From contig NZ_BAGK01000091.1 of NCBI RefSeq assembly GCF_000308795.1, forward strand, positions 1-64,000: a stretch of 64,000 nucleotides of DNA. The letters are read 5' to 3'. Below the pieces are notes generated by a model that saw nothing but the letters and a program-made list of their open reading frames with translations, made no database searches and was not told the origin of the DNA. Below are positions 9,155 through 19,476 of this stretch, in pieces. Position 1 is the first letter of the stretch; every line of letters starts with the position of its first letter. A program made the position numbers and the translations under genes. The stretch is from Nocardia thailandica NBRC 100428 (GTDB taxonomy: Bacteria > Actinomycetota > Actinomycetes > Mycobacteriales > Mycobacteriaceae).

Positions 9155-9972
9155 ATGACGGTACTCGACTCGATTCTCGACGGGGTCCGGGCGGATGTGG
9201 CCGCTCGGGAAGCCCTTCTCGATTTTCAGGCGATCAAGGCCGCCGCGGCCGCCGCTCCGGCGCCGCTCGACGCGCGCGCCGCGCTGCACGAGGACGGTAT
9301 CGGTGTCATCGCGGAAGTGAAGCGCGCGAGCCCGTCGAAGGGCGCGCTGGCCGACATCCCCGACCCCGCCGTGCTGGCCAAGGCCTACGAGGACGGCGGC
9401 GCGCGCATCATCAGCGTGCTGACCGAGCAGCGCCGCTTCGGCGGCTCGCTCGACGACCTGGACGCCGTGCGCGCCGCGGTGAACATCCCGATCCTGCGCA
9501 AGGACTTCGTCGTCGGCCCGTACCAGATCCACGAGGCCCGCGCCCACGGCGCCGACGTCATCCTGCTGATCGTCGCCGCCCTCGAACAGGACACCCTGTC
9601 CGCGCTCATCGACCGCACCGAGTCGCTCGGCATGACCGCCCTGGTGGAGGTCCACACCGAGGAGGAGGCCGACCGCGCGCTCGAGGCGGGCGCCTCGGTC
9701 ATCGGCGTCAACGCGCGCAACCTCAAGACCCTCGAGGTCGACCGCGACGTGTTCGCCCGCATCGCGCCGGGCCTGCCGTCGGAGGTCATCCGGGTCGCCG
9801 AATCCGGCATCCGCGGCACCGCCGACCTGCTGGCCTACGCCGGCGCGGGCGCGGACGCCGTGCTCGTGGGCGAGGGCCTGGTCACCAGCGGCAACCCCCG
9901 CGCGGCCGTGTCGGAGCTGGTCACCGCGGGCACCCACCCGTCCTGCCCGAAGCCGGCCCGCCGGAGCATCCG

Positions 9973-9976
<4 letters not shown>
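9155..9976 (+). CDS. trpC: Indole-3-glycerol phosphate synthase
   Basis: A 273-residue (beta/alpha)8 enzyme that closes the indole ring from CdRP. Catalytic residues are Lys56 ([10 protein letters not shown]), Lys116 (ILRKDF) and Glu165 (LVEVHTEEE). It is monofunctional, with no fused TrpF domain. GAAAGGA precedes the ATG at 9155. The stop overlaps the trpB GTG, making trpCBA a translationally coupled block. The 164-base gap after the upstream membrane-protein gene leaves room for a second promoter. Confidence 0.97.
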
Positions 9977-11234
<1,258 letters not shown>

Positions 11235-11238
<4 letters not shown>

Positions 11239-12035
11239 GTCAGCAGTCCCGTCTGGCCAACACCTTCGCCGCCGCGCGCGCGGAGAACCGCGCCGCGCTC
11301 ATCGGCTACCTGCCCGCCGGCTACCCGGACCTCGACGGTTCGGTGGCGGCCGTGCGCGCGCTGGTCGAATCCGGGTGCGACATCGTCGAGGTCGGCGTCG
11401 CCTACTCCGATCCGGTGATGGACGGCCCGACCATCCAGCGCGCCGCCGAACAGGCGCTGCGCGCCGGGGTCCGGGTGCGCGACGTGTTCACCGTGGTGCA
11501 GGCCGTCGCCGACGCCGGCGGCCAGGCCGTGGTCATGAGCTACTGGAACCCCGTGCTCCGCTACGGCGTGGACGCCTTCGCGCGCGACCTGGCCGCCGCG
11601 GGCGGCGCGGGCATCATCACCCCGAACCTGATCCCGGATGAGGCCGACGACTGGTTCGTCGCCTCGGCCACCCACAACCTGGACCGGATCTTCCTGGTCG
11701 CGCCCTCCTCCACCGAGGAGCGCCTGGTGAAGACGCTCGAGGCCTCCCGCGGATTCATCTACGCCGCCTCCACCATGGGCGTCACCGGCGCCCGCGACGA
11801 GGTGTCCTCGGCGGCGCCCGCGCTGTGCGCGCGGGTGCGGGCGCACAGCGACATCCCGATCGGCGTCGGTCTCGGTGTCCGCTCGGGCGCCCAGGCCGCC
11901 GAGATCGCGGGGTACGCCGACGGCGTGATCGTCGGTTCGGCGCTGGTCAGCGCCGCGGGCGAGAGCCTGGACGCGGTGCGGGCGCTCACCACCGAGCTCG
12001 CCGAGGGCGTGCGGTCGGCCACCGTCCGTTCCTGA
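11235..12035 (+). CDS. trpA: Tryptophan synthase alpha chain
   Basis: A 266-residue (beta/alpha)8 subunit that cleaves indole-3-glycerol phosphate and channels indole to TrpB. The catalytic acids are Glu52 and Asp63 ([15 protein letters not shown]), equivalent to Glu49 and Asp60 of the enterobacterial enzyme. The GTG at 11235 overlaps the trpB stop. It is the last trp gene; no terminator is evident in the short gap before lgt. Confidence 0.97.
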
Positions 12036-12095
12036 TCGCCGCCCGCGGCTCCGGCACCGTCCGGGTCGAGGCGGCGGCGCGGTGACCGGGTCCAC

Positions 12096-12101
12096 TAACG
12101 T
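12096..12101 (+). promoter_or_regulatory. -10 element of lgt
   Basis: TAACGT lies seven bases before the GTG at 12109 with no Shine-Dalgarno in between. This favours 12109 over the in-frame GTG at 12082 as the lgt start. Confidence 0.5.
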
Positions 12102-12108
12102 GGGGCCC

Positions 12109-13356
12109 GTGAACCCTCCAGTCCTGGCCTACATTCCCAGTCCGCCGCAGGGTGTCTGGCACCTCGGACCGCTCCCGCTGCGTGCCTACGCGCTGTGTAT
12201 CATCGCCGGCATCATCGTCGCCATCTGGTGGGGTGACAAGCGCTGGCAGCAGCGCGGCGGTCAGCCCGGCACCGTGCTCGACGTGGCGATGTTCGCGGTG
12301 CCGTTCGGCCTGGTCGGCGGGCGGCTCTACCACGTGGCCACGGACTGGCAGAAGTACTTCGGACCCGGCAAGTCCCCGATCGAGGCCCTCTACATCTGGC
12401 AGGGCGGACTCGGCATCTGGGGCGCGGTCCTGCTCGGCGGCATCGGCGCCTGGATCGGTTGCCGCGTCTACAAGATCCCGCTGCCCGCGCTCGGCGACGC
12501 CATCGCGCCGGCGGTCCTGCTGGCGCAGGCGATCGGCCGCCTCGGCAACTACTTCAACCAGGAGCTGTACGGCCGCGCCACCGAGGTGCCGTGGGGCCTC
12601 GAGATCTACGAGCGCTACAACCCCGACACCGGCGCCCTCGACATGATGAACGGCGTCTCCACCGGCCAGGTGCAGACCGTCGTGCACCCGACCTTCCTCT
12701 ACGAGATGGTGTGGAACCTGCTCGTCGTCGTGCTGCTGGTCCAGCTCGACAAGCGCTTCACCATCGGCCACGGCCGCCTGTTCGCGCTCTACGTGGCCGG
12801 CTACAGCTTCGGCCGTTTCTTCGTCGAGCTCATGCGTGACGACGAGGCGACCCACATCCTCGGCCTGCGCATCAACCTGTTCACCGCGGTCGTCGTGTTC
12901 CTCTGCGCCATGGCCTATTTCGTGCTCGCGACCAAGGGCCGCGAGACGCCCGAACAGTTGCAGCCCGGCGTGGCGGACCGGCCGTGGCCCTGGCAGATCA
13001 AGGCCCTGATCGCCGCGGGCGCGGCCGGTGCCGCGGGCTCCGCGGCGAAGCCCGCCGCCGACGGGAAAGCCGCCGCGGCGTCCGCGCCGGACGCCGCCTC
13101 CGAGGGCGCGAAGGACGACCCGGACGGCGCACCCGCCGCCGCGTCGGCGGACACGGACCCGGACGGCGCCACCGCCACGTCGACGGAGGCGAAGCCCGGC
13201 AGTGTCACGGCGGCGTCGGGCACCGCGTCGGGCGGCGCCGCCGCGTCGGCGGACACCGAGCCCGGTAGCGCCACCGCCACGGCGGAGGACGCCGAGCCCG
13301 CAGACGGCGACCCGGCCCCCGCGGACCCCGCCGCGGTCCGCACCGACAAGTCCTGA
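12109..13356 (+). CDS. lgt: Prolipoprotein diacylglyceryl transferase with long C-terminal tail
   Basis: A 415-residue membrane enzyme that attaches diacylglycerol to the lipobox cysteine of prolipoproteins. Seven membrane helices occupy about residues 20-280, with the signature GRLGNYFNQELYG and the essential WGAVLLGGIGAW region. After the last helix comes a tail of roughly 110 residues, rich in Ala, Asp, Pro and Thr with repeating ASADTxPG-like units. Long Lgt tails also occur in mycobacteria; their role is unknown. Lipoprotein clients in this window include the LivJ-like, EfeO and glutamine-type binding proteins. Confidence 0.95.
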   Translation: MNPPVLAYIPSPPQGVWHLGPLPLRAYALCIIAGIIVAIWWGDKRWQQRGGQPGTVLDVAMFAVPFGLVGGRLYHVATDWQKYFGPGKSPIEALYIWQGGLGIWGAVLLGGIGAWIGCRVYKIPLPALGDAIAPAVLLAQAIGRLGNYFNQELYGRATEVPWGLEIYERYNPDTGALDMMNGVSTGQVQTVVHPTFLYEMVWNLLVVVLLVQLDKRFTIGHGRLFALYVAGYSFGRFFVELMRDDEATHILGLRINLFTAVVVFLCAMAYFVLATKGRETPEQLQPGVADRPWPWQIKALIAAGAAGAAGSAAKPAADGKAAAASAPDAASEGAKDDPDGAPAAASADTDPDGATATSTEAKPGSVTAASGTASGGAAASADTEPGSATATAEDAEPADGDPAPADPAAVRTDKS

Positions 13357-13581
13357 GCGGCCGCGCTCCGAAGCGCCTGATCGGACCGGATCCGACGTAG
13401 CTGTTCACATCGGGGCCCGCGCCTGCGATAGTCCCCCGAGTGGCCCGGGGCACGCCCCCGATGCGACAAGCGGCGCCGCGGCGGCGAGAATGACGCCCGT
13501 GATCGCCGACGGACGCACCGTCACGACGCACGAACGCACGGGGGCCAGCACGGGTACCCGCACGAATGATGGAGGACATGA

Positions 13582-14022
13582 GTGACCGACCCCTACAACC
13601 CGCATCCCGGCCAGCCGCAGTACGGCCAGCCGTCGGATCCGTACGCGCAGCAGCCGGTGCCCGGCCAGCCGCAGTACGGCGCGCCGGTCGACCCGTACGG
13701 CCAGCCGCAGCAGCCCGGCTACCCGCCGGCCGGCCAGTTCCCGGGCGGCCCGGGCTTCGGTGACCCCGAGGCGCCGTACGGCCGCGACATGTACGGCGTC
13801 CCGTTCTCGGACAAGCAGAAGCTGACCGCGGGCCTGCTGCAGATCCTGCTCGGCAGCTTCGGTGTCGGCCGCTTCTACCTGGGCTACAACGGCCTCGCCG
13901 TCGCCCAGATCGCGGTGACCTGGCTGACCTGCGGCATCGGCGCCATCTGGCCGCTGATCGACGGCATCATGATCCTGACCGGCAAGGTCCCGGACTCGCA
14001 GGGCCGTCCGCTGCGCGACTGA
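13582..14022 (+). CDS. TM2 domain protein with Pro/Gln/Tyr-rich N-terminus
   Basis: A 146-residue protein. Residues 1-70 are low-complexity, with repeated GQPQYG and DPYxQP units. Residues 76-140 form a TM2 domain: two membrane helices joined by a short turn, with LGSFGVGRFYLGY and the ending IDGIMIL. The GTG at 13582 is chosen because GGAGG sits seven bases before it; the ATG at 13578 opens a different frame. Its role is unknown; disordered Pro/Gln tails on TM2 proteins are common in actinobacteria. A strong terminator follows. Confidence 0.85.
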   Translation: MTDPYNPHPGQPQYGQPSDPYAQQPVPGQPQYGAPVDPYGQPQQPGYPPAGQFPGGPGFGDPEAPYGRDMYGVPFSDKQKLTAGLLQILLGSFGVGRFYLGYNGLAVAQIAVTWLTCGIGAIWPLIDGIMILTGKVPDSQGRPLRD

Positions 14023-14038
14023 CCGCGCACCGACCCGG

Positions 14039-14070
14039 ACGGGCCTCCCCACGACTGTGGGGAGGCCCGT
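14039..14070 (+). terminator. Terminator after the TM2 gene
   Basis: A 14-bp perfect stem (14039-14052 with 14057-14070, arm ACGGGCCTCCCCAC) with a 4-base loop lies 17 bases after the TM2 stop. It is followed by TCCCC rather than a T run. Confidence 0.75.
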
Positions 14071-14181
14071 TCCCCGTTTCCGGCGGGTGCCCGGACCCGC
14101 CGCCGCGGCCGCGCGGCGCGGTGAGCACACGTTCACCGCAGATTCACCACACCGCGGCGGGGCGTGGCGCGGCGGCGGGTC

Positions 14182-14187
14182 TAGGCT
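14182..14187 (+). promoter_or_regulatory. -10 element of pyk
   Basis: TAGGCT lies seven bases before the GTG at 14195 and ten before the ATG at 14198. This fits a leaderless transcript starting at the GTG. Confidence 0.5.
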
Positions 14188-14194
14188 TTAGGGC

Positions 14195-15613
14195 GTGATG
14201 CGACGGACGAAGATTGTGTGCACACTCGGACCGGCCACTGCCACCGAGGACCGGATTCGCGAACTCGTCGAAAGCGGCATGGATGTAGCCCGGCTCAATT
14301 TCAGCCACGGCGAACACGCCGACCACGCCGAGAACTACAAGAAGGTTCGTGCGGCGTCCGATCAGCTCGGACGCGCCGTGGGCATCCTCGCCGACCTACA
14401 GGGCCCCAAGATCCGTCTCGGCCGCTTCACCGAGGGCCGCACGGAATGGGCCACCGGAGAACAGGTCCGGATCACCGTCGACGACGTCGAGGGCACCCAC
14501 GACCGCGTGTCCACCACCTACGCCCAGCTCGCCGACGACGCCAAGGCCGGCGACCGCCTGCTCGTCGACGACGGCAAGGTCGGCCTGACCGTCGAGGCGG
14601 TCGACGGCTCCGACGTGGTCTGCCGCGTCACCGAGGGCGGCCCCGTGTCCAACAACAAGGGCCTGTCCCTGCCCGGCATGGACGTCTCGGTGCCCGCGCT
14701 GTCGGAGAAGGACATCGAGGACCTCGAGTTCGCGCTGAAGCTCGGCGTCGACTTCATCGCCCTGTCCTTCGTGCGCTCGCCCTCGGACATCGAGCTCGTG
14801 CACGACGTGATGGACCGCGTCGGCCGCCGGGTGCCGGTCATCGGCAAGCTCGAAAAGCCCGAAGCCGTCGACAATCTCGAAGCCATCGTGCTCGCCTTCG
14901 ACGCGATCATGGTCGCCCGCGGCGACCTCGGCGTCGAGCTGCCGCTCGAGCAGGTCCCGATCGTGCAGAAGCGCGCCATCCAGATGGCCCGCGAGAACGC
15001 CAAGCCGGTCATCGTGGCCACCCAGATGCTCGAGTCGATGATCGAGAACTCCCGCCCCACCCGCGCCGAGGCCTCCGACGTCGCCAACGCCGTGCTCGAC
15101 GGCGCCGACGCCGTCATGCTCTCGGGCGAGACCTCGGTCGGCAAGTACCCGATCGAGACGGTGCGCACCATGGCCCGCATCGTGCACGCGGTCGAGACCG
15201 AATCGCCGCGCGTGCCGCCGCTGACCCACGTCCCCCGGACCAAGCGCGGCGTGATCTCCTACGCCGCCCGCGACATCGGCGAGCGCCTCAACGCCAAGGC
15301 GCTGGTGGCCTTCACCCAGTCCGGCGACACCGTGCGCCGCCTGGCCCGCCTGCACACCCCGCTGCCGCTGCTGGCCTTCACCCCGCTGCCCGAGGTCCGC
15401 AGCCAGCTCGCCCTCACCTGGGGCACCGAGACGTTCATCGTGCCGATGGTCGACTCGACCGACCGGATGATCCACCAGGTGGACCAGGCGCTGCTGTCGA
15501 TGGATCGGTACCGTAAGGGTGATCTCGTGGTCATCGTGGCAGGCTCCCCGCCGGGAACCGTCGGCTCCACCAACCTGATCCACGTGCACCGCATCGGCGA
15601 GGAGGACCACTGA
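14195..15613 (+). CDS. pyk: Pyruvate kinase
   Basis: A 472-residue glycolytic enzyme that makes ATP and pyruvate from phosphoenolpyruvate and ADP. Visible features are the N-terminal RRTKIVCTLGPA, RLNFSHG, the catalytic lysine loop IGKLEKPEAVDN, the metal-binding ARGDLGVELP, and the MLSGETSVGKYP motif. The C-terminal domain, about residues 345-472, is of normal length. The GTG at 14195 and ATG at 14198 differ by one residue. It precedes tesB as in M. tuberculosis (pykA-tesB1). Confidence 0.97.
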   Translation: MMRRTKIVCTLGPATATEDRIRELVESGMDVARLNFSHGEHADHAENYKKVRAASDQLGRAVGILADLQGPKIRLGRFTEGRTEWATGEQVRITVDDVEGTHDRVSTTYAQLADDAKAGDRLLVDDGKVGLTVEAVDGSDVVCRVTEGGPVSNNKGLSLPGMDVSVPALSEKDIEDLEFALKLGVDFIALSFVRSPSDIELVHDVMDRVGRRVPVIGKLEKPEAVDNLEAIVLAFDAIMVARGDLGVELPLEQVPIVQKRAIQMARENAKPVIVATQMLESMIENSRPTRAEASDVANAVLDGADAVMLSGETSVGKYPIETVRTMARIVHAVETESPRVPPLTHVPRTKRGVISYAARDIGERLNAKALVAFTQSGDTVRRLARLHTPLPLLAFTPLPEVRSQLALTWGTETFIVPMVDSTDRMIHQVDQALLSMDRYRKGDLVVIVAGSPPGTVGSTNLIHVHRIGEEDH

Positions 15614-15615
15614 CA

Positions 15616-16515
15616 GTGAGCAGTTCGGCAAGCGGCTCGGCCGTGGACACCGCGCACCGGGACCCCTCGCCCGACCTGCGGGTCCTCCTCGACCTGCTGG
15701 ACCTGGAGGAGACCGGCGAGGACACCTACCTCGGCCGGCACCCGGAGAAGGTGTGGAGCAGGACCTTCGGCGGCCAGCTCGTCTCCCAGGCGATCGTGGC
15801 CGCCGGCCGGACCGCCAACGGCAGGCCCCTGCACGCCGTCAACGCGCACTTCGTGCGCGGCGGCGACGTGAAGAAGCCCATCGAATACCACGTCGAACGC
15901 CACCGCGACGGCCGCAACCTGGCCAACCGCACGGTCACCGCCAGCCAGGACGGGGCCGAACTGTTCGTCATGCTCGCCGCCTTCCAGGACTGGGGCAAGG
16001 GCCTCGAACACGCGCACGAGGGTCCCCAGGTCCCCGACCCGGAGACCCTGCCGCGGATCGAGGAGAGCTTCGCCGGCTTCGAGGACAAGCTGACGATGTT
16101 CATCAACGCCCCGCACCCGATCGACATGCGCTACACCAACGATCCGGCCTGGATCCTCAAGGGCACCGGCGCGAAGCTCAACCACAACCGCGTGTGGATG
16201 CGCACCGACGGCAGCCTGCCCGACGACCCGCTGCTGCAGGTGGCCGCGCTCGCCTACGCCTCCGACACCACGGTGCTCGACTCGATCATCACCACCCACG
16301 GCCTCTCCTGGGGCCTGGACCGCATCATCGCGGCCACGGTCAACCACTCCATCTGGTTCCACCGCCCCTTCCGCTTCGACGACTGGACGCTCTACGCGAC
16401 CGAATCACCCGTCGCGGCGGGCTCGCGGGGCCTGGCCACCGGCCGCTTCTACTCCCGCAGCGGCGAACTGCTCGCCACCACGGTCCAGGAGGGGCTGATC
16501 CGGCACTTTCCGTAG
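15616..16515 (+). CDS. tesB: Acyl-CoA thioesterase II
   Basis: A 299-residue double hot-dog thioesterase that hydrolyses acyl-CoA to fatty acid and CoA. Recognisable parts are the N-terminal hot-dog with FGGQLVSQAIVAA, the second domain with ASDTTVLDSIITTHG, and the C-terminal YSRSGELLATTVQEGLIR. The conserved Thr and Gln near these motifs match the TesB catalytic set. The GTG start lies two bases after the pyk stop, so the two are cotranscribed. It corresponds to M. tuberculosis tesB1 (Rv1618). Confidence 0.93.
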   Translation: MSSSASGSAVDTAHRDPSPDLRVLLDLLDLEETGEDTYLGRHPEKVWSRTFGGQLVSQAIVAAGRTANGRPLHAVNAHFVRGGDVKKPIEYHVERHRDGRNLANRTVTASQDGAELFVMLAAFQDWGKGLEHAHEGPQVPDPETLPRIEESFAGFEDKLTMFINAPHPIDMRYTNDPAWILKGTGAKLNHNRVWMRTDGSLPDDPLLQVAALAYASDTTVLDSIITTHGLSWGLDRIIAATVNHSIWFHRPFRFDDWTLYATESPVAAGSRGLATGRFYSRSGELLATTVQEGLIRHFP

Positions 16516-16851
16516 TGTTGGAGCGCTGGCGCGCTCGAGTCGCGGCCCTTCGGGGTCGGCCCGGGGGTGGTTTCGTTGGGGGGCGCGGTCAGGGGTGGGT
16601 CTCGGGTCTCGTTGCGTCGGGGCGGTCGGCATCGCCGCTGCGTGCCGGGGCCCCTCGCGGTCAGCTCGGTGGTGGTCGCGACGGCGGATCGCAGCGAGGC
16701 GTGGGTGTCGTCGGGTGAGTCGCCCTGTGCGCGGTGCGGGGTGGTCGGGGACGCCGCCCGGGCCGCGTCGGCGAGCGGCCGTCGGCGGCGCGGCCGTCCG
16801 GAACCGGTGGCAGGTGGCTCCGGAGACGGGGGACGCCTTCGGGCGCGGGTG
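16516..16851. other. Gap with no gene recognised; G-rich on the plus strand
   Basis: This 336-base stretch separates tesB from a convergent hypothetical gene. No frame in it has convincing coding character. Several runs of three to six G occur between 16563 and 16606. A short hairpin near 16520-16535 (GAGCG/CGCTC) could help terminate tesB transcription. Confidence 0.5.
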
Positions 16852-17262
16852 TCAGTGGGGGAGGTGGTCCAGTTCGGACGCGGGGCGGTTGTGGTCGGTG
16901 CGCAGGGTGAAGGGGATGGGGGACTCGGGGTCGCCCAGGGCGTACACGGCCAGGATGAGGGCGTGTTCGAGGTCGGCGATGTCGTCGTCGGTGAGGTCGT
17001 CGGCGGCGCCGACCAGGCTCAGGGCGATCTCGGAGGTGCTCGTCGCCTCGGATGCGCGGCCGGGACGCGTTGCGTGCCACCGGGATTCGAGGTCGAGGTG
17101 GATGGGGTCGGTGTCCTCGACGGGGAGGGTGAAGCGCCAGGCGAAGACGTCGCGGTCGGCCAGATGGTCGTCGAGGACCGCGCGGACGGCGGTCACGATC
17201 CGCTCCAGGTCGGGAGGTGTCACATGAACATGGAGCGAAACATCCGAAATGCGTTTCGGCAT
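16852..17262 (-). CDS. Hypothetical protein
   Basis: A 136-residue acidic, soluble protein with no signal peptide. An N-terminal beta-rich part (RISDVSLHVHVTPPDLERIV) is followed by a helix, then a Thr/Ser/Glu segment and a helix (LTDDDIADLEHALILAVYAL). The pattern suggests a small alpha/beta domain, but I cannot name the family. The ATG at 17262 has AGGA nine bases upstream. It is convergent with tesB and unrelated to the phosphatase gene behind it. Confidence 0.7.
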   Translation of the reverse strand: MPKRISDVSLHVHVTPPDLERIVTAVRAVLDDHLADRDVFAWRFTLPVEDTDPIHLDLESRWHATRPGRASEATSTSEIALSLVGAADDLTDDDIADLEHALILAVYALGDPESPIPFTLRTDHNRPASELDHLPH

Positions 17263-17378
17263 GTCATTGTCCTGTCGGGGGTCGGTGCTGCGCCGGGAAA
17301 CTACCCGCGCGGAGTCTAATCGCTGTGGGAGTCCGGCGATTACCGCCGCGACGAGATCGTGATACGGCGGTGACCCGC

Positions 17379-17996
17379 TCAGCGCGTGCGGTGCGCGGCC
17401 AGGAATGTCGCCAGCGGCGCCTGCCCGCGCGGTTCGATGATCAGCCCGCCCCGCTCGTCGCCCGACAATCGGGTCTGTTCGTGCGGCGCCAGCGCGTGCA
17501 GCAACGGGAACAGCGCCTCGGCGATGCGGTCGCCGACCTCGACGAAAGCGGCGGGCGACAGCCCGATGGGGTCGGCGATGTTCTCCCGGCCCACGATGGC
17601 CAGATCGTTGCGGGCCCGGTGCAGCCCGGCGATGGACTTCGCGCCGGTGACCTTGGCGATGCGATGCGCCTCCAGCAGGGTGAAGGTGCGCGGGGCGGCG
17701 CCGAAGGCCAGTTCGCCCACCTGCTCGCGCAGCTGCTCGGTCATGGTCAGCACCAGATCGGCGCGGTCGACCATTTCCGGGCGCAATTTGCGGGCGGTGA
17801 AACCGGTCGCGTCGCCGCCGAGGCCCGCGACGGTGTCGGCGGCCAGCGGTTCGGGCGGGAAACCGACCAGGGCGCGCGTCCCCGCGCTTTCCGCGGTGAG
17901 CCCCGGCAGCCCGTGTTCGGCTGCGAAGGCCCGGGTCAACCGCTCGGCGATCACCGACCGGCAGACATTGGAGTTGCAGACGAACAGGACGTGCAT
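17379..17996 (-). CDS. Low-molecular-weight protein-tyrosine phosphatase family protein
   Basis: A 205-residue protein, longer than the usual ~160 of the family. The signature P-loop is CX5R at the N-terminus: Cys7-Asn-Ser-Asn-Val-Cys-Arg13-Ser14. A DP dipeptide near residue 160 (NIADPIGLS) is a candidate for the general-acid loop. The family includes tyrosine phosphatases and thioredoxin-linked arsenate reductases; no arsenic genes are nearby, so a phosphatase is more likely. The last ~40 residues are extra. The ATG at 17996 is preceded by TACGGT six bases away. Confidence 0.82.
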   Translation of the reverse strand: MHVLFVCNSNVCRSVIAERLTRAFAAEHGLPGLTAESAGTRALVGFPPEPLAADTVAGLGGDATGFTARKLRPEMVDRADLVLTMTEQLREQVGELAFGAAPRTFTLLEAHRIAKVTGAKSIAGLHRARNDLAIVGRENIADPIGLSPAAFVEVGDRIAEALFPLLHALAPHEQTRLSGDERGGLIIEPRGQAPLATFLAAHRTR

Positions 17997-18002
17997 GCAC
18001 AC

Positions 18003-18008
18003 ACCGTA
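18003..18008 (-). promoter_or_regulatory. -10 element of the phosphatase gene
   Basis: TACGGT on the minus strand lies six bases before the ATG at 17996, in the leaderless arrangement. Confidence 0.5.
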
Positions 18009-18185
18009 ATGGCGCGGATTGTGCCGTAGTGGGTCGTGATCGCAACCATCACAGCCCGGGAACGAGATATTCATCTGCAGGTCGACGGCCGTACACGAAT
18101 CGACGCGATGAAATCCCTTGCCTCACCGTGATACCCGTGTGATCGGAGAGGTAAACACCCCGACAATTGTGTTCCGGGTCACGAT

Positions 18186-18204
18186 GGAAATGTGTGGCAT
18201 TTCC
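18186..18204. repeat. Inverted repeat GGAAATG-N5-CATTTCC
   Basis: Perfect 7-bp arms separated by TGTGG lie in the roughly 300-base gene-free stretch before the tRNA. It may be a regulator site or nothing; no gene starts right beside it. Confidence 0.35.
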
Positions 18205-18290
18205 CGCGCGGGGCCGGGCGGGCGCGGCGCCGCCGCCCGCCCGCGGGCGCCCGGGGTACCCGCGGTTCGCTTCCCGGCGTGTCGAGACGC

Positions 18291-18296
18291 TATAGT
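18291..18296 (+). promoter_or_regulatory. -10 element of the tRNA-Leu gene
   Basis: TATAGT ends 11 bases before the mature tRNA 5' end. A weak -35 candidate (TTCGCT) is at 18266-18271. Confidence 0.55.
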
Positions 18297-18307
18297 GACC
18301 GCGGTGC

Positions 18308-18394
18308 GCCGGGTTGGCGGAACTGGCAGACGCGACGGTCTCAAAAACCGTTGTCCGAAAGGACGTGTGGGTTCGAGTCCCACACTCGGCACCA
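18308..18394 (+). tRNA. tRNA-Leu (anticodon CAA)
   Basis: An 87-nt class II tRNA. The acceptor stem GCCGGGT pairs with ACTCGGC. The anticodon loop CTCAAAA between ACGGT and ACCGT gives anticodon CAA, which reads UUG. A long variable arm (TGTCCGAAAGGACG) and a T-arm with GGTTCGAGTCC follow. CCA is encoded at 18392-18394. Confidence 0.96.
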
Positions 18395-18651
18395 CGGCGG
18401 TGCGCGCACCGGCCGCGCACGCCGGCGGTGAGGTCTCGGCGGTCGCGCCGGTTCACCGACCCGGGGGTTGGGCGGTGAGGTCGACCCGCCCGCGTATTCC
18501 GGTCGTCCCGGCCGCAGCGAGGCCATCGCTGCAGGGACGAAAGGTACGCTCTACATCACTCGGTTACCCGCGGTGGGTGACGGTTGTTCCGCGGCCGTCA
18601 CCGGCGGTGGTGGCGCCGACCGGCATGCGGAATCCATAAGGGGTCGAACCT

Positions 18652-19269
18652 ATGAGCACGAATACAGGGGCCGACGGCGCGACGCGCGAGGCCGCGGCCA
18701 AGCGCGTCGTCGTCGCCGAGGACGAGGCGCTCATCCGTATGGATCTGGTCGAGATGCTCTCCGAGGAGGGTTACGACGTCGTCGGCGAGGCCGCCGACGG
18801 GCAGCAGGCCGTCGATCTGGCCGAGTCGCTGCGCCCGGATCTGGTCATCATGGACGTCAAGATGCCGCGCCGCGACGGTATCGACGCCGCCGCCGAGATC
18901 GCCTCGAAACGTGTTGCGCCCGTGGTGATCCTGACCGCCTTCAGCCAGCGTGACCTGGTGGAGCGGGCCCGCGACGCGGGCGCCATGGCCTACCTCGTCA
19001 AGCCGTTCACCAAGTCCGACCTGGTGCCGGCGATCGAGCTGGCGGCCAGCCGCTTCCACGAGATCGCCGCGCTCGAGACCGAGGTCGCCAATCTCACCGA
19101 CCGGCTGGAGACGCGCAAGCTGGTCGAGCGCGCCAAAGGTGTGCTGATGCAGACCCAGGGGCTCACGGAACCGCAGGCGTTCAAATGGATTCAGCGCACC
19201 GCGATGGATCGCCGCACCACCATGAAGGCCGTTGCCGAGGTGGTGCTGGAGAACCTCACCCCGCAATGA
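18652..19269 (+). CDS. pdtaR: ANTAR-domain response regulator (PdtaR-like)
   Basis: A 205-residue transcription antiterminator of a two-component system. The receiver domain spans about residues 18-130: acidic pair Glu23/Asp24 (AEDEA), phospho-acceptor Asp68 (VIMDVKMP), and the Lys switch in LVKPF. A coiled-coil linker leads to the ANTAR RNA-binding domain at about 145-200 (RKLVERAKGVLMQTQG, AFKWIQRTAMDRR). It closely resembles M. tuberculosis Rv1626, whose partner kinase PdtaS is encoded elsewhere. ANTAR proteins bind paired hexaloop hairpins near terminators. A TACGCT -10 candidate near 18543 would give a leader of about 100 bases. Confidence 0.94.
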   Translation: MSTNTGADGATREAAAKRVVVAEDEALIRMDLVEMLSEEGYDVVGEAADGQQAVDLAESLRPDLVIMDVKMPRRDGIDAAAEIASKRVAPVVILTAFSQRDLVERARDAGAMAYLVKPFTKSDLVPAIELAASRFHEIAALETEVANLTDRLETRKLVERAKGVLMQTQGLTEPQAFKWIQRTAMDRRTTMKAVAEVVLENLTPQ

Positions 19270-19403
19270 TCGGATGAATCCGCGCGCCGGTATTCGCCGG
19301 GTGCGGAACATTATTTACGTCGCCGAAACAATGTCGTCGGCCGATGTTCGACACGAACCCCTCGACATGACGTGAATGTGATGCGGATCTAACCTACCGG
19401 GGC

Positions 19404-19409
19404 TATGTT
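19404..19409 (+). promoter_or_regulatory. Probable -10 element of the liv operon
   Basis: TATGTT would place the transcription start near 19416, giving a leader of about 60 bases that contains the hairpin at 19433-19455. Confidence 0.4.
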
Positions 19410-19432
19410 CTGACCGGGCTGACGGAGTCGGC

Positions 19433-19455
19433 CTCCCCGGCTCCTGGCCGGGGAG
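19433..19455 (+). promoter_or_regulatory. Hairpin in the leader of the liv operon
   Basis: CTCCCCGG (19433-19440) pairs perfectly with CCGGGGAG (19448-19455), 21 bases before the start codon of the binding-protein gene. It could stabilise the message or control access to it. Confidence 0.45.
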
Positions 19456-19476
19456 TACAGGACATAGAGGTGAAAC

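Noticed and set aside
12082..12108. An earlier GTG start for lgt
   Set aside because: The -10 at 12096-12101 lies inside this extension and the family N-terminus fits 12109.
13600..13720. A tandem DNA repeat in the TM2 gene
   Set aside because: The similarity reflects codon reuse in a Pro/Gln/Tyr-rich protein segment; units are irregular and lie within the coding frame.
16661..17080. A 139-codon minus-strand frame overlapping the hypothetical gene at 16852-17262
   Set aside because: It is extremely Arg/Pro-rich and shifted relative to the well-biased frame of the 136-residue protein.
18049..18456. Minus-strand frames across the tRNA-Leu gene (for example one with GLEPTRPFGQRFLRPS)
   Set aside because: They are the well-known spurious antisense translation of tRNA-Leu; the tRNA fold is unambiguous.
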